Shown: positions 48,701-63,000, counted from the first letter of the stretch. The stretch: DNA of 64,000 nucleotides from Thamnaconus septentrionalis (GCA_009823395.1 CM020508.1:3115015-3179014), one strand, 5' to 3'. Made by a program: numbers and translations. Notes: generated from the letters alone by a model not told the origin.

Positions 48701-51327
48701 TCAGCCGGCGGCAGGTAGTTATCACATCGCCGGAGGATAACGCCGGCTTTCCATTTTCACCTGCGCGCTATCGCGCACGCGAATCTAAGTGCTCCACCGC
48801 TTGCCTTTGTTGTGCCAACGTGGAGCTCCGCCGTATCCATGGAAGCTGCTATCAGCCCCTAATAAAAGGTCACGAGCGCGTCCTCGTCGTGCGCTTTGCA
48901 TCGGCTGGCATTTAAGGGCCGGAGGAGAGAAAATTATATGGATATTTTTTTTCCAAGGGGAAACAAGAGCAGAATGGAAATCGGACGACTGTGAAGGAAA
49001 TGTTGCACGTCGTCGTTCTTCACCGGAGCCGCAGCCACAGCCAGGGTTCAGCTGTGACAAGAAGAGGAAGGTGGCTGCAGCCAGCTTGTGTGTGTGTGTG
49101 TGTGTGTGCGTGTGCGTGTGTGTGTGTATCGGCGCTGATGCTGGTCAGTCTGATCAACGATTCCTCGTTAAAAGAAGAGCAAAAAAAAACATTGGAGTAT
49201 CCTGGGATCCTGCCTGACCATGACCTTTGACCTTCACCCTAGATATGAACCAGACTTGTATGAGCAGATTCAATGAAAACCTCCAGTAGCGCCACCTGCC
49301 AGGAGCCACATGTCTGCGACGATCCAACTCGTGTTCGTGCCCAAATAATCACTGTTCCGTCCTCAGCTGCATGAAATCTTAAACGCCGCCTTTTTATTTT
49401 TTTCATTTTTAAAAAAAAAATATATTTATATTTTTCCCCCCTCCCCAGCCTTATCAATTATTTGCAAATGACTCGATTTTGTATTTGGTTTTCCACTCTT
49501 TCACTGTCGACAAACAGTGAATGAATTATTAATGATGTTTGTTGCTCAGAGCAAACTATCAAATTTAGCAGGCTTTCGAAACCAAACGGGATAAGCAGTC
49601 GGAGTCGGCGTCTTTGCTCGAATACATCGGCCCCGCTGTTTTTTTTCTTCTTTTTCTTCTTCTGCTTTTTGTGCGAGCGCCGGAAAATGTCTCACTCAAT
49701 TGAAGCCTCCGTACTATTTTATTTTTAATTTTTTTTCTCAATTCATCTTTTGACAGCTGAACTCAGCATCTCAGTCCCTGCAGGTTGAGCGTGACTGATG
49801 CGCTGCTATATTATGTATCAATAAACAGTTAATAGTGCAGGAATATTGGAATATTGAGATGAGATGAGTTTTCCGCTAAACATACAAAATTTTGAATGAA
49901 ATGGTGTTTGATTTCTAATTGTGCCAGTGGATGTGCAGTGGCTATCAGCTCCACAGGAGCAGCATCAAAACCATCTAGAATCAATTTTAGCTTATATCAT
50001 TCATCAAGTCATATTTGAGCGTTTTCGGAAAACAAGAAAAACACATTTTTTAGCAAGCACATTGGTAAAGTTAGGCAGATATCACAATTTGGCCAAAAAA
50101 TTACGTAGGCAATTATGCTATTAGGCGAACGATATGTAAATTTGCTTGTGGTCCTGCATCACAAATGTAATAAATATGTGATTTTTTTTTATCTTTAAAA
50201 ATGATATTCCCCAACTTGACGACACTTCTAACACTGCACTACTACTACACTAAACACATCTTTCGCTCATTTACCCCACCGCCCCACCCCCCACCTCTGA
50301 AACAACAACAACAACAACAACATCACACAAACAAGCGATACAGAGGCTGAACTGCTGCGCTTTTAAATACGCTTCAAAGGTGCAGCACGAAGTTCTCAAG
50401 CGCACATCATTTATGCTAAAACCTGGGCTGCAGGCCGGGATTGTCTCCGTCTGCCGCTTTAATACACATTTACATGCTAAAACATAGGAATTAGAATTCA
50501 TTAGTGTAATCTGAGGTCTGGATCTAGATTGGGAGTTGTTTGATTAGTAGCTCGGGGACGTTGTTTTTGTAGCAGCTCTGCCTGTCTCCCACTTTTTTTG
50601 TCTCCCCCCGTTTGGCACGACTCTCTGTAATATGGCTGTGCTTGAAGACTAATCTCTGCCATCTTAGCTCTAATTAACAGAGCGCGCTCAGTTCTCAGAC
50701 ACATTTGTTGTTTTTGTGTTCTTCGGCAAAGATCACCGTGCCTGCCTGCCGTTGCTCTTGTTGCTGTTGCTGTTGTTGATTTGTTTTGTTTTTTTCAGAC
50801 AAAACCACCCGAACCTGAAAGCGATAGCGCTATGACTCTGACAGACTCTTTGCCTGCGATCAAATGATCACAACAGTCTTTCCAACACATCTCGGACGCA
50901 CGATGTTGCAACGCGTGCCTCTTCCTGAAACTCGGGCCTTTTCTTTTCTCAGAGCTGCGTTTAGAGGACGGCTTGTAGGTGCACGACACAAACTTTCGGT
51001 CGCGCTTGAAGGGAGGAAGTGCATGCGAACGGTGCAGCTGCTTTGTCTAGTGTTTGAGGTTTACCTGCATCAGAGGAAGTGGTGTGTGTGTGTGTGTGTG
51101 GGGGGTGAGTCGAGCGGCGCTAGACGCGCAAATACAACAGGATATCCGATGGCAGAATGACACACATATTAATGGAGGAAAGACAAACGTTATGGGTGTT
51201 TTTTTTTGCTTTTTGCAGATTCTTTAATGCACAATATTGCCTGTCTCAAATTAGATCCGAGCAGGACAGAGTGAAACCAAAACTCACGATCTCGGTGTGT
51301 TGTTATCTGCTGCACTGGACCCTGTGA

Positions 51328-51361
<34 letters not shown>

Positions 51362-53700
51362 CTTCCCCTGCGTGTGTGCAGCTGAGTCGGGGGATGAAAT
51401 TGGGAATTGCACCCTATCACCGGCATGCGTGGCGATGCTCTGTGGCTGCACAACATCAAAGAGCACCCGTGATTTCCTCTAACCAGGCATGTTAATTGCC
51501 GCTTGATTGATAACTTGGGTTCACAGGCGACGGGCATGAGTCGTCTAAACTGTTCCGGGGTGTCTTTTTGAAATCGGTGCGAGGAGCAGAAGAATCACTG
51601 GCGGGGCCATTATGAAATTGCCAGTGTACATTCTTGCAAATAAGCTGTCACACATTACAAATGAGATTACCTTTTTTTTTTTTTTTTTCCAGCGTGCCCC
51701 GGAACTGTGAGATGAAGGGATGCAGGGCTGAGGCGCAAAAATAGCTCAAGTTGTTGTTGTTTTTTTTTCTTTCTGTCTTTCGTTTTTTATCATTGTGCTC
51801 GATCTGGATCTGCTGTTTGTGCCTCCACCGTGCACCGCTGTGGAAGAAGAAAAAAAAAAAGTAGACTCACAGCTCGGAGCACAATGTAATCAGTCATAGC
51901 AAAGTGAGATTTATCAGTTGAAAGATGGTTTCACACTGAATGATTCTTGTTTTTATAATGGCCACCTAAAAATAACAACACAGCCTTAATTGTACTGTAT
52001 TTTCTATTAAACAGCCTCGTAAATGCCAATCGGGGTTTCATCATGTGTCATTATGTCATTCACAAAAGATCAAAAGAGGCGTAAGCACAACAAGCTCACA
52101 GTGTCGTCTTTGTGCGCGGGCCGTGCCGCGGCGGCGGTGCAGAAGCAGCTAAACGCATTTGCATGCAATCGCGGCCACGCAAACTAATTGTGTCGTTTGC
52201 ATAGCGGAGATCACGGAGGTCAGCGAGGGCCCGCCCGGGAGCGAGGGCTTCGCAGGACATCTGATTGTTAGCGGTGAGTGGCGAGCGTTAGAAGTTTTGC
52301 AGGGATCCGGCAAACGAGGAGCAGAGAAATAATGAGAGGAAACGCAGGAGTTTAAGTCAATCTCACTCACTCACAAGGCCAAGAAAGTGGGAATTGATTT
52401 TTTCCATTCACTGCTGACAGTTTTTCACTCTCTCGCATAAGTCATCGGATGCCGATGTGACTTTAAATGGAACTAATGGAGTAAAATCTAGTTTGTCGTC
52501 ATTCCCGTTCTTATAGTCCCATGGGATGACACGCGGACAAATTGCTTGATGCTGTCACATGGCATCAAAGCAGGACAACAAGTGTTTCAAAAGCGCGTCT
52601 AGATATCATAACAGTGTGTTTCCTCGGGTTCAAAGGATCCTCCACGTATGGCTGAGAGTCTTAAAAGAATAGATTTTAGGCCGTGTGTGCACACAAAGTG
52701 GGCCGACAAAATATCAACCCTTTACACTGACCGTGCAAGAAGACTTTGCCCCTGGCTGAGCCTCATGCCCACTCAGAATTGGCTGAGTATATCCCCAAAA
52801 AGTCGCAGACACTTGACGCCACTTAAGGCGTCAAGTTGCAGGTGACTGGGCTTCTTTCTTGGTTGCTTGACTTGTCACTCTTTCAAGCAAATAAGAATCC
52901 AGTCGCTTTGCAACTTAACGGATCACTTGGACTCTTGGCCTTGAGTCCACAGTCAAGGGGCCACAGAGCTGAACACATCCTGCCACGAGCATCAGGACCA
53001 ACTCTTGAGTGGGAGGACAAGACAAATCCATTACACCTTGGATGCATTTAAAGAGCAGACCAACTGGGCTCAACAGAAAGGAGAGTATGATTGAGTTAGA
53101 ATTGGTTCCACCCTGCTGCTGGTGCTGACATGGACGTATCTGCCAATGCTCAAACTCATGTGTCTCTTTCTTTATTAGAAAAATAAAATAAAAATGAGAC
53201 CACAGTCCGCTCAAGGTTTCAGTATTACATGCTGTTTTGGATTTGCTATTTAAAACAAATAAATTCAGTGTAATTTACTGACCACAGAAATGCAGCTTTT
53301 CTCTCGTGACTCATTTATTCCTCATCCCTCTTATCATTGCTCCTTGTTACGCAGTTGTCTACGCTTTTTAGAAGTGGCATGTAGTTCCATATTTTACATT
53401 TTATTACCCCATCCACAAATATAATTAAAGATAATTTTAAAAAAGTTTTTATGAATGTCGACACAAGAGAAGCACGAACGGCGTCCGACATCACTGTGTC
53501 AACAAGCCCAAATTGTTGCTCATGAAAACAAAACAAAAAAAGGACAAAAAACAAAACTGCGCTCCAATTTGGATTTATTCTTGAACTTTTATTTTCCTAC
53601 GCACATACTTCTCCGCACGCACGGAACAGCAGTCTTCTCTGCCGGGTGACACCGCTGGCCTGCTGCCTTACATGGGCAAACATCTCCACTGACTCAGGAC
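45721..53700. other. Gene-free interval with scattered candidate regulatory blocks
   Basis: No coding exon recognised. It holds a GGT run (46236-46257), a GT-rich run (49087-49128), a CA run (51330-51359), a CTCF-like minus-strand site (49288-49302, 13 of 15), a unique GC-balanced block at 47420-47710, an octamer-containing block at 52130-52300 and a 26-base palindrome at 52811-52836. Confidence 0.5.
52130..52300. promoter_or_regulatory. Candidate enhancer with two octamer motifs
   Basis: ATTTGCAT (consensus octamer) at 52157-52164 and GTTTGCAT at 52195-52202, with CTAATTG between, inside GC-richer unique DNA. Octamers bind OCT1/OCT2/OBF1, which are active in B cells. A link to bcl6 is inference. 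Confidence 0.3.
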
Positions 53701-53817
53701 GGCTGGAATTTCACGGCGTGACGTCACTGCCGACAACTCTCCCAGAAATTTGGACCCAAGAAGAAGTTTCACTTTTTGGTGGGATTTGAGCCTCGCCGCC
53801 GTTTCCTAGAGAGCGAG
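53700..53817 (+). other. Candidate 5' non-coding exon and CpG promoter, possibly lpp exon 1
   Basis: CG-rich DNA from about 53.65 to 54.25 kb contains a strong donor, GAGCGAG followed by GTAAGC, at 53817/53818. The exon start is not defined. In mammals LPP is transcribed divergently from BCL6 across a long interval and begins with non-coding exons, which fits strand and position. The coding part would lie beyond the window. Confidence 0.4.
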
Positions 53818-56800
53818 GTAAGCACGCAGCCGCGAGCCGGCGCGACACTTTGTAGCCGACGGCGAATCGTCGGTCGCGGTGGGCCGTCGGAAAAGTGGCG
53901 TAAACGACGACGACGTGATTTGTGCGGTAGTTGAGAAGGGGGGCTAAAGCGCGTCCCGCTCGCGTCGGCCTTGTTCGGCTATAATCTGAGTCGTGGCTCG
54001 AAGCGAGTTCACACTGAGGGCGTGGACTCGGGTTCGACTGCTACTTATGTTTCGCGGAGAGGATATAGTGACAAAGGCAAAGTTTGTCGCCACCAGCTGC
54101 TAAAAAGCCTGGCTCCGGCACGCGTCGTAAACATACACGACACACATTTTTTTGTGCCCCCCCTCAAGTCGCTGTTTTCTGTCTCTTTCTCCTGCCAAAC
54201 GAGACGCTGGGGCGTCTCTGCTGCGTCTGTTTTTAGCCGCGGGGTCTGCCGCTGAGCAATGCGGAAGACGGGGCTGTCAACTTGGGGGTGGTGGGTTGAG
54301 GATGGTGAGAGGGAGAGACCCCCTTACACACCGAGGGGGGGATGAAACACCTCGCTTAAGTTCACTCCAGCACTCTCACTTCACCCCTGCTAAGCAGCAC
54401 TGACTCTCCCGAGCTTGGCCGTGGACTTGAAGGTGTCCCGTTAAACATCGTCGGCTGTTAGCTAGCAGAAAGTTCCTGCTGCTGCCCCTGCTAGCAGCTA
54501 CAAAGTTAAGTGTTAGCCCGTTGTCATTGCCGTTGACGTTAGCAACGGACGCGCTCCTTCGCCAGCGGCCACGTTGTAGAGTACTGTTTTATTTTTTAAA
54601 GTGATATTTTAATGATTTCTGTGGCAAAATGAAAGCGCACGTCCTTAAAAAGTCATACAAGTCCCCCCCAAAACATAAATGCATTATGTTGGTAGCACAC
54701 ATACAAGCTAGCTAGTTGAATTTAAATAAAGAAGTCATAAAAAAAAGCCCAAATGACGTGTATCACACTGTAGTTAAGAGCTATACTACTTTGCAATATG
54801 TAGAGGATGTAGGAAACCACTCCTGCTGTTTTAACAGCATAGAAATCCATAATCAGGCCTCCAAATGTTTGAGTTTTAATCTGTCTCCATCTGATTTTTT
54901 TGGTTAATCTACTAAGCTGTATGGTTTTTGGGCTAATATGGGTTTTAGCTAATATGTGATTTGTAATTTAAACAACCCTTCCCCCAAAAATGCTATCAAG
55001 GTTTTCCTGTTTATATTTAGTGGCATGTTGAAAGGGTAGCCAGACCTACTTTATATGATCAGCAAATGGATTTTAATGCCTCTAAATGATGTGACTGATG
55101 TGTCCTCCACTCGGAGATCATAAGGTCAATTTTAACCAGTTGGGGTGCCAAACAGAAGACGGGTTTGTGTGTCTAGACGGCCTGGTGATGTTATCGTCAC
55201 TTAAAATATAAATTGCATTTTGTTTCCTTGTGTCTCTTTTTGCATGTTGTGCTTACATGACACAATCTTTTCATGTGTAAGGTCTAGTGATAACACGTGC
55301 CGTCCTTCAAGTTGTCATGTTTTTAAAGACTAATCATCTAACAAGGTACCTGCCAGATGCAAGCTGCTTCGATTTTTGATAAACCTTCTGGTCTAGAATA
55401 TCGACATTGTTCTACTCTTGAATGCAGCTCAGATGCAATAAAAAAGTCTCAGTCTTCTTCATGAAATGTTGAATTCAGAGTTTGACTTAGATGTCGGGAT
55501 TCAAATCAATAACAGCAAGGTCCTCCGGGAGCGCTGTCATCAAACTGAATACATCTGTGTCGCTCAGACGCATTTTGACTCTGGCAACATTAAACGGAAC
55601 TGTTTTAAAAATCTGGTTAAAAAGGGCTCTCTTTTGACAGCGTTGATGATGTTAAAGTTAAGAAAGATGAATGCCTGCGCTGCCTTTGAGCTCGGGCCCC
55701 CCGGTAGGTCGAGTGAAGTTATTCTACTGTTTGTGTTACTTGGTATATTTTTAATGAGGATGTCCTTTTCTGGGAGGAATAGAGCTGAAGCCTGACTGGC
55801 TGCGTCGTTTCAGACGCACAGTTTTTAAATAAAAGTGATGCCAAGACTCTACCTTCAGCATGATTATGTCCACAACCAGAAACAATTTCTGTGTGTCGCT
55901 GCCGGTCCTGGCAGCAAGGTGATTAAATTGTGTAGTTTGTGGGAACCTTTGCAATGCAGATTGCAGATGTGATGCTTAGATTTTAAGTCTTGAATCTTGG
56001 ACATCCACCTTGCAAAGCTCCTGTCCCAAGCGTTATTTGATCTTGACATTGTGACCTTGTAGCTCCCCCGCTCCAAAATGTGTCAAGGGATAAGTGAAAT
56101 AAATCCAGTGGATTTGGGAAGTGCCTGCCAGGTACATTGTCACTATTTTCCCTCCAAATCCTGCACAACTTAGTTTTTATTTCTTAGGATGTGGACAAAG
56201 CATTTTATTTTAGTCTAAGGAACATCCTGAGGAATCGGGTCATTCCTACCTAAACAACAATGTGCTCCTATTGTATTTCATTTTTGAGAAGTATTAGATA
56301 AGTTCTGGGTTTATGACCCTACATACAGGGCATAACTAGGACGTGTCGGTGCCTGTCAAAGCTTTCTGCTGGGCTCTGTGATAAGGGCGTAACAATGGAG
56401 GCTGCCTGCTAAACAAGACTATAGCCGTTGTTCCTCTTAATCTTACAGGATAGTTTCTGGATGCTTCCAAAAGTGTTATCATGATTAGGAAAAGAGATTC
56501 TTTCTTTTCAAGTCTTTCAATCGGGACTGAAATGTTGGAGGTTGGTTTTGACACTGGCTGACCTCCTGCACCGCTCCATCTTCTCGCTCATTCAGCCGCG
56601 TGCATTTGTCTCGCTCATGCGACACCCCCTCCCCCATTGCCATTTGTTTTGCCACGGTGAATTATTGTCCGCAGTGTCTGCCGTCAGCATTGTTTTCTGT
56701 CGGTGGAGTGTTTCACCAACAGGCGGTGATGGATGCCTGATGAGAAATGACAGGCCTAAAAATTTAAATGGACAACTTAGATTCCGGTTCGGGGGGGGGG

Positions 56801-56998
56801 ATTGATCGGAGCACAGCCGCAGTTTGTCTTGTTATTGATGGAGAAACACCGTTGCGGAAAAACAAATGCCTGCCTGCGTTGTGAGGCGGACAAACCTTGC
56901 GTTTTGGTGTCTCCCCACTCAGCACATTTTCTTTTTAACGTGATTTAATCCTTTTGAGTAATGCTGTGTTCCCTCCCTGTTTTTCAATCCCCCAACAG
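53818..56998. other. Probable first leader intron of the + strand gene
   Basis: No coding exon recognised. It starts CG-rich and becomes AT-rich after 54.6 kb. The open frames, including 55466-55795, resemble no family. Confidence 0.4.
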
Positions 56999-57070
56999 AC
57001 GTAAAGGCACATTAACGGGCAGCGCTTCAGCAGTCTAACTGAAACTGTGAACATCCAGAGAGGAGGAACG
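56999..57070 (+). other. Well-formed internal non-coding exon (72 bp), possibly lpp exon 2
   Basis: A long polypyrimidine tract ending CCCCCAACAG precedes 56999 and the donor GAACG followed by GTAAGG starts at 57071. No ATG lies inside the exon, consistent with leader sequence. The splice signals are seen; the gene identity is inferred from synteny. Confidence 0.45.
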
Positions 57071-60000
57071 GTAAGGCTGCTCACTTTGTAAAAAAAACCT
57101 GCCCTGCATTTGTTCTTTCATGGCAGGGGACATTGTACTTCACATATAGAACTTCATATTACACACTGGTTGATTATTGTTTTTGCTTTGCATATTAAAG
57201 CTGCAGGGGAAATGTTGTTTGTGCATTAGACTTGACCTCCCCCTTTTTACCTCTGCTGTAATTAGAGGCCCCCCTTTAGCTGCAAAAGACAAATTGCATT
57301 ACGTTCAAATTGTAGGAACATGACGACTAGTTCTGAAACCTAATTACAATTGGTCAGAATGGCACAGAGTTTAATTGAAGTTGTAAAACCCTAAATGACG
57401 TTAAACGTGGGGCAAATAAAATAAAGAGATTAATATATGAACGTGGCTGGCTTACATTACATTCCTCGGCTTGTTCTGTGTTCCTCCCGGGAACAAATTG
57501 CTCCTGCAAACTGTTCCAGCCCACTCAGACTCTCTGAGCAGCGTTTAATACCGACATGATCTCTGCTGACCCTCCGTCTCAGGGGGCTGATCGCTCTTTA
57601 ATTATACAGTCTTAATCACTTCGGGACAATCTGTGCGACGAAACGGTGTCTTGTGCTGAGATTGTGAGCACCTGATGAACAGAAAATATGTCTTTTCTTG
57701 GTGGAAGAAATAATTCAGTTTCCCCTCCAGCTGTCCAGCTGGAGCTGGCGGTGCAGGCTCACAGTGTTACCCATCTTAGGTCAGAATGAGCCCAACAAAA
57801 GTTTTCTGCTTGTATTATTATTATTATTCCCAGTGAAAGGTATGTACCACAGAGCTGGCCCTGGCCGAGTGACTCTGGCTCATTTAACTTGCATTCCAAG
57901 TTAAAAGCAAACCCAAACTGATATTGCCCTCAATAGTCCGTTCATATTTTCTCCATATTTGGGAATGTTTACCTCCTCACGATGGTTGACAGAGGCTGCG
58001 AGAGGGGATGTGAGTCATTTGAGCAGCAGAAGGCTTTTTAGGAGCCGAGAGGAGGCTTTTCCAGTGACAGCCTTGTAGCAGCGCTAGCTCTCCTCTCGCT
58101 GCGCCGACAGATCTGAAGGAACCCTGTGAGTAGCTTTTATAGTTCTAATGCTGCACATCTGTTGTCGGAGTGTTTTCAGTTTTGCTTTTGTTTGTTTTTT
58201 TGCAATGGATTTAATAATGTCTCCAAGAAATATTACGCAAACATTTATGCACAGCTTGTATTTTTTGGTATCTTTTAGTTAACATGGAAAGATTGCTGAT
58301 AATTTGCATGTTTGTGTTGTGCAAAAGTCGTGCACAATGGAGGTGCAGTGAGCACCAAAGGACCTCGAGGAAAATTTTACACCCTAGACTGCAGTAACAA
58401 CGTCTTTATTTGTCTTGTCGCGCATCCTCTCAGTTCATTAAAACTCAGCGCACCCTTTTTTTTCTTATTAGCTAACGTGGCTCCGACTCAAGAGATGCGT
58501 CGTCTGTGATCAGACGTCAAGACGGCCACGTGCTGTTTTTTTGCCAATTATTGTTGCGTCGGCCAACGGTCGTCCGGAGGTTTGCGTCCTCTCGCCGTCC
58601 GTCCGGCGCCTGTCACGCCTCCCCGCTTGTCGAGAGCGTCAGATGTGCAGAAGGAGAAGCCGTTGCTGTTTACTTGCGTCAGACACGCGACGTTGCCCGA
58701 GACTCTCGGCGAGATGTGGAAGAAGAAGGAAAAAGAGGAAGAAAAAGAAGAAGACGGGAAATTGATATTGATGCTCAGCAACCGGCTTGGGGTTGATGTT
58801 TTTGAAATTCCCCTGCAAAAAAAAAAAGGGTTGGAGCGGTGCAGCGGGAAAAATTCCTCAGCCGTGAAACCCATCTCGCTGCTGGCTGGCCGTCGGTGGC
58901 GTGCGCAGGGCCACAAAGGCGACGAGCGCGTCAGATGGCGACGCTACCTGGCTGGGCGTGTTTGTCTGGACTTGTGGTTGGAGGCGTGATCGGGGGCGCT
59001 GGGGTCGCGCCGGCGCTCCGGCTCGGCAGACATCCACTCTAAGTGATAATTTAAGAGGTCGGACCTTCCTCCTGGCTCCTGCTTTTTACACTTCAAACAC
59101 AGCGGACAGGTGCCTGGAAGTGGGAACTGAGGCGAGAGCTAAATGATTATCCTGAGCTTTGAGGGCCGCTGCTGCTGCTGCTGCTGCCGCCGCCGCTGAC
59201 TTAAGTGATGGTGTGATCTGATTCTGTAATTACTCTTCTCTTTAAATTATGCCGCCGCTGCATTCACGTTCCGGCCGGGAATGATCCCAGAACTGTTTCC
59301 ACGCCCTCCTCCTCCTGGCCGGTTCTTCTGTGTGAAATGGATTCTGCTGTATTAATGAATGCACGGCAGGTTCGAACAGAAGTCGAGCTAAATCTGTTTG
59401 ACTCTCTTTAGCTCGTTGGGTTTGTGGCGGGAGCGGGGGGCGCTGGGGGGAGGGGGGGGGGGGGTGGCAGAAGTGGCACTTCTCTCGTTTTCCGTCAAAG
59501 TATTTATAGATTCGTGGATCTCGTGGTCGTTTCCCCGGTGCTGCGCTGAGAAAGGTTTCACCATGTGACGTCGTGTACATTTAATGGTTTCAACTATGTT
59601 TTCCCAGCCAAGATTTTTTTTTAGCTTGTTTCAGCAGGCAGTTGAGAGAAGCGTTGATTAGTGCTGCCGCTGGCCCATCGTGCTTTGCGCTTCACCTTGC
59701 CAAGCGCGAAAATAATGACCACTGCACGTGTGGCAGTTGAAAAAACCAAAGTTTATGAACCTGCTGCAGTAGTTTTGACTACTCAGACATTAGCTATATT
59801 TCCTCAAGGACTGGTATCTGTAGTTTGTATCTTTGGACGGCTCAGTGTTGCTAGTGGTGGTGTGTTTTCTGCCTGTTGTTTCCCTGCAGGGACGGCCTAA
59901 ACAAATTTGCGCTTCTCTTCAGTCTTGTTAATTTACTGCCGCAGCTTCATGAATCTTTCGCTAAGCCCGACGTTGACGGAAAACACCAACGGCCGCGATC

Positions 60001-63000
60001 AGCGGGCGCGTTTTGATTGCCACACGCGTGGATCACGATCACAAATTAACAAGCGTCGCCGGTCGGCGCCGGTCGGCTCCATCAGCGTCTTGGGACTCCT
60101 CCAGCTCGCCTTAAACTGACTTAATCCGCTCTCGCTATACGTCGCCGGCCTTAATTTCAGGTTGTTGTCGTTATTGTCGTCGGATTGAGTGAGGTTGTGT
60201 GTTTTTCAAGACGAGGATCCTTAAGTGAATCTTGTCAACAAATTACAGGCCTGATTAACAAGAGCAATTACGCCGCCGATCCAACTTGGCCGAGAGGCAT
60301 CGGGCCAAAGTGGAGGAGATTATCTGTGTTATTAAGGAGGAGGATCACTGTAAGGGTCTGATTACTTTCTGTTGTTGCCTTTAACTCCTGATTACTAACT
60401 AAGGATGCCTTCTAAACAGCTACATTTTCTCTGACGGTGGGTTCTGAGCACAGATTAAAATGGCGATGCTGTGTTTACTGGTTCAACTCTTCCCTCCGAA
60501 CTGAATTAGCTCCAGCAGCCGGTGGACTGGACACGGAGTGAAGAATTGTTTGCTGATTGATGGGACTCAGAATGAAAGGGCTGTGTTTTGCGATGCGTTT
60601 CCTCAAAGCCTATTGAAACTTTATAGGCACAATGTTGCAGTTTTTTGCAGTATTTTACGAGTTGGCGTGTGCGAAAGTTATTATTTTCTTCCCCCTTTCA
60701 TGGTCCAGCTGAGTGGTTATAGTCAATAAACAGCAATCTCAGTGTTTTTTTTTTTAATTTTTTTATATATTCCTCGGTTTTTGTTTGCAACTTCAAAGTT
60801 GATTTGGCTGCATCCTGGTTTAAACTGAAGTCACTGCTTCAGTTTAAAGTCTTCTGGCACTTTGAAAGAGGGTTTCCTCAACACTAGGACATGTGCAAGA
60901 TGAAAAAAAAACCATCAAAATCAGAATAAATAAACAAAATGAAATAAAAAAGATGACCCAGACCCACTTGAAGACTCGGTGGCTGTCTGTCATGATGGGA
61001 TGGCGTTTGATTTGTGTTCTCAGCAGCGTCTGCCAGACACTTTGTCATGTCTGAAGAAAGAGTTTCTGTTTCAGAAGAATGAAATATTCCTTTGTTAAAG
61101 TGCTCTTTATCTTCATTTATCGTTATTTTCCTCATATTTTTATTTTTTATTTTTTTTTTTTTTTTTAGGAAAGCTTTCGCTCTTTTTGTAGAGGCCAGAA
61201 TTCCACATGGAGGAGTCCCTGTTTCCCTGCCAGGAAACTTTGGAGCCTTTTCAAAAACAAACTGAAAAAAACAACTGAATTCTTCTTCTGTTTGTTACTT
61301 AGCTTGAGCTGTGCGTTTTTGTTTTTTTTCCCTTATGTTTTGTTGAGGGGTTATTTTTAGGATGGGCTAATTCATATTCTAAATATGATGTTGCGTAACA
61401 GGACTGCAAACAGATTGTGATGATATCCGCGATTAATACTTTGTTCGTGTCGCACAGTCTTAGAAATGGCCACAAGTGCCGCCCCTTGTTTTCTTGAACC
61501 TGCAGGATCGCTTCCTCAGGTGCCACGCGGCCACACCGCCTGCTAAAGCCTGAACGCGTGACCTTGTTTCCAATAAGGAAAATGGCCATTTACAAATGAA
61601 CAGATGAACCCGGAAGGCTGCGAAAACGATCGTTAAGCAGCTGTGTACATGTGGCAAACTGCAGGAAACTCTACAGAAGTGTTCTTGGCAGCTTTTCTGC
61701 TACAGTAGAATTCTCGCCTGTATTCAATCAATTAGCAGCAACTTCTCTCCTCTCGCATCTCGCGCCTCTCTTCAGTCTGTTTGGTTTTTGGAGGCTTTGA
61801 GGACCAGTTAAACTATGGTAATCTTCAACGTTGCCTTAATGACAGTGGGGCGATTGTGCATCACAAGTGACCCTCCTCTCTCCTGCCCCTCCCCCCTATC
61901 ATTTAGCATCAGATACCGCTGACTGATTAATGTCAGATTAGACAAAAGCTGCCGGCTAATGGAGCTCCCACACAACAACGTGAACGATGCGCCCGCTCGG
62001 CACGCGGCAACAGATGCCAGCCTGCAAAGACAAAGTCAGATTGCCGAAGCTCGTCAGGCGCAAAACACGGAGCCATTAACGACGCGCCAAATAAATAAAT
62101 AAATCAAAAAATTACAACTGCAAACCGCTATTAATCAGATTAGAGGCACAAAAGTGATGGAAGATGTCAGTGACACAGTTAGTCTCAGTTCACACATCTG
62201 TGCTCAAACTACAGCAGTTGCTGAGTGTCGGCAACAGTCGAGTGGAACCCGTCTGTAATTATGATCACTACTTGTCATGACTTTTTTTTTTTTATATATA
62301 TATTATAATTTCTTTTTCAATACTGTAGCTGTAGAAAGTGATACTATTAATAAAGCCAACAGTGAGCCATCTGACATGCAGAGCTCAGTTTTAGTCTGTT
62401 GGCGAGACACCTTTCACTACGATGTCTGTCAACTGCCAGCTAAAATACACAATGTAATGCACATCACACAACAGAATCATCAGTTTGGAAGGCAGAGAGG
62501 TGCAGAATTGATGACCTCACTTCAATGTAGCAAAGTCATCTTGGGAGGTGACAATATGCTAAATAGAGACAAGAACAAAAACAGTATCACCTTTTCATTA
62601 CATTAGTGACATTTATTAGACATAAATAAGCTGTGAAAGTGAAAACCCAGACGGCAGGTCCAGTCTTCTGTCTCAAACATTTAGGTCAGAACAAATCATT
62701 TTTGAAAGATAATTTTATGCAAGTTCCGGCAGTTGTAAAGTAAAACTTAACACTGTTTCTCACAGCTTATTCACAGCTTATTTACCCAGTAATGGCAACT
62801 CGGGCACTCTTTGCATGGGCCACATGAACGGAGCTGTATTTATCAGTCCACTGATGGCTCGGCACCTACGTAGGCACGCTTCCCGAGGCTCGTTGGCAGG
62901 ATTAATTGCCCGCGACTCCCCCGAGGTCCAGGAATGCAATTACCTACTGACCCAAATCATTCTGCTGGCTGCAAGTCAGTGTCTCTGTTCTGGCAGAGCT

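Noticed and set aside
55466..55795. 109-codon ORF in the putative lpp intron
   Set aside because: No family resemblance, ordinary AT-rich composition, no splice or promoter context.
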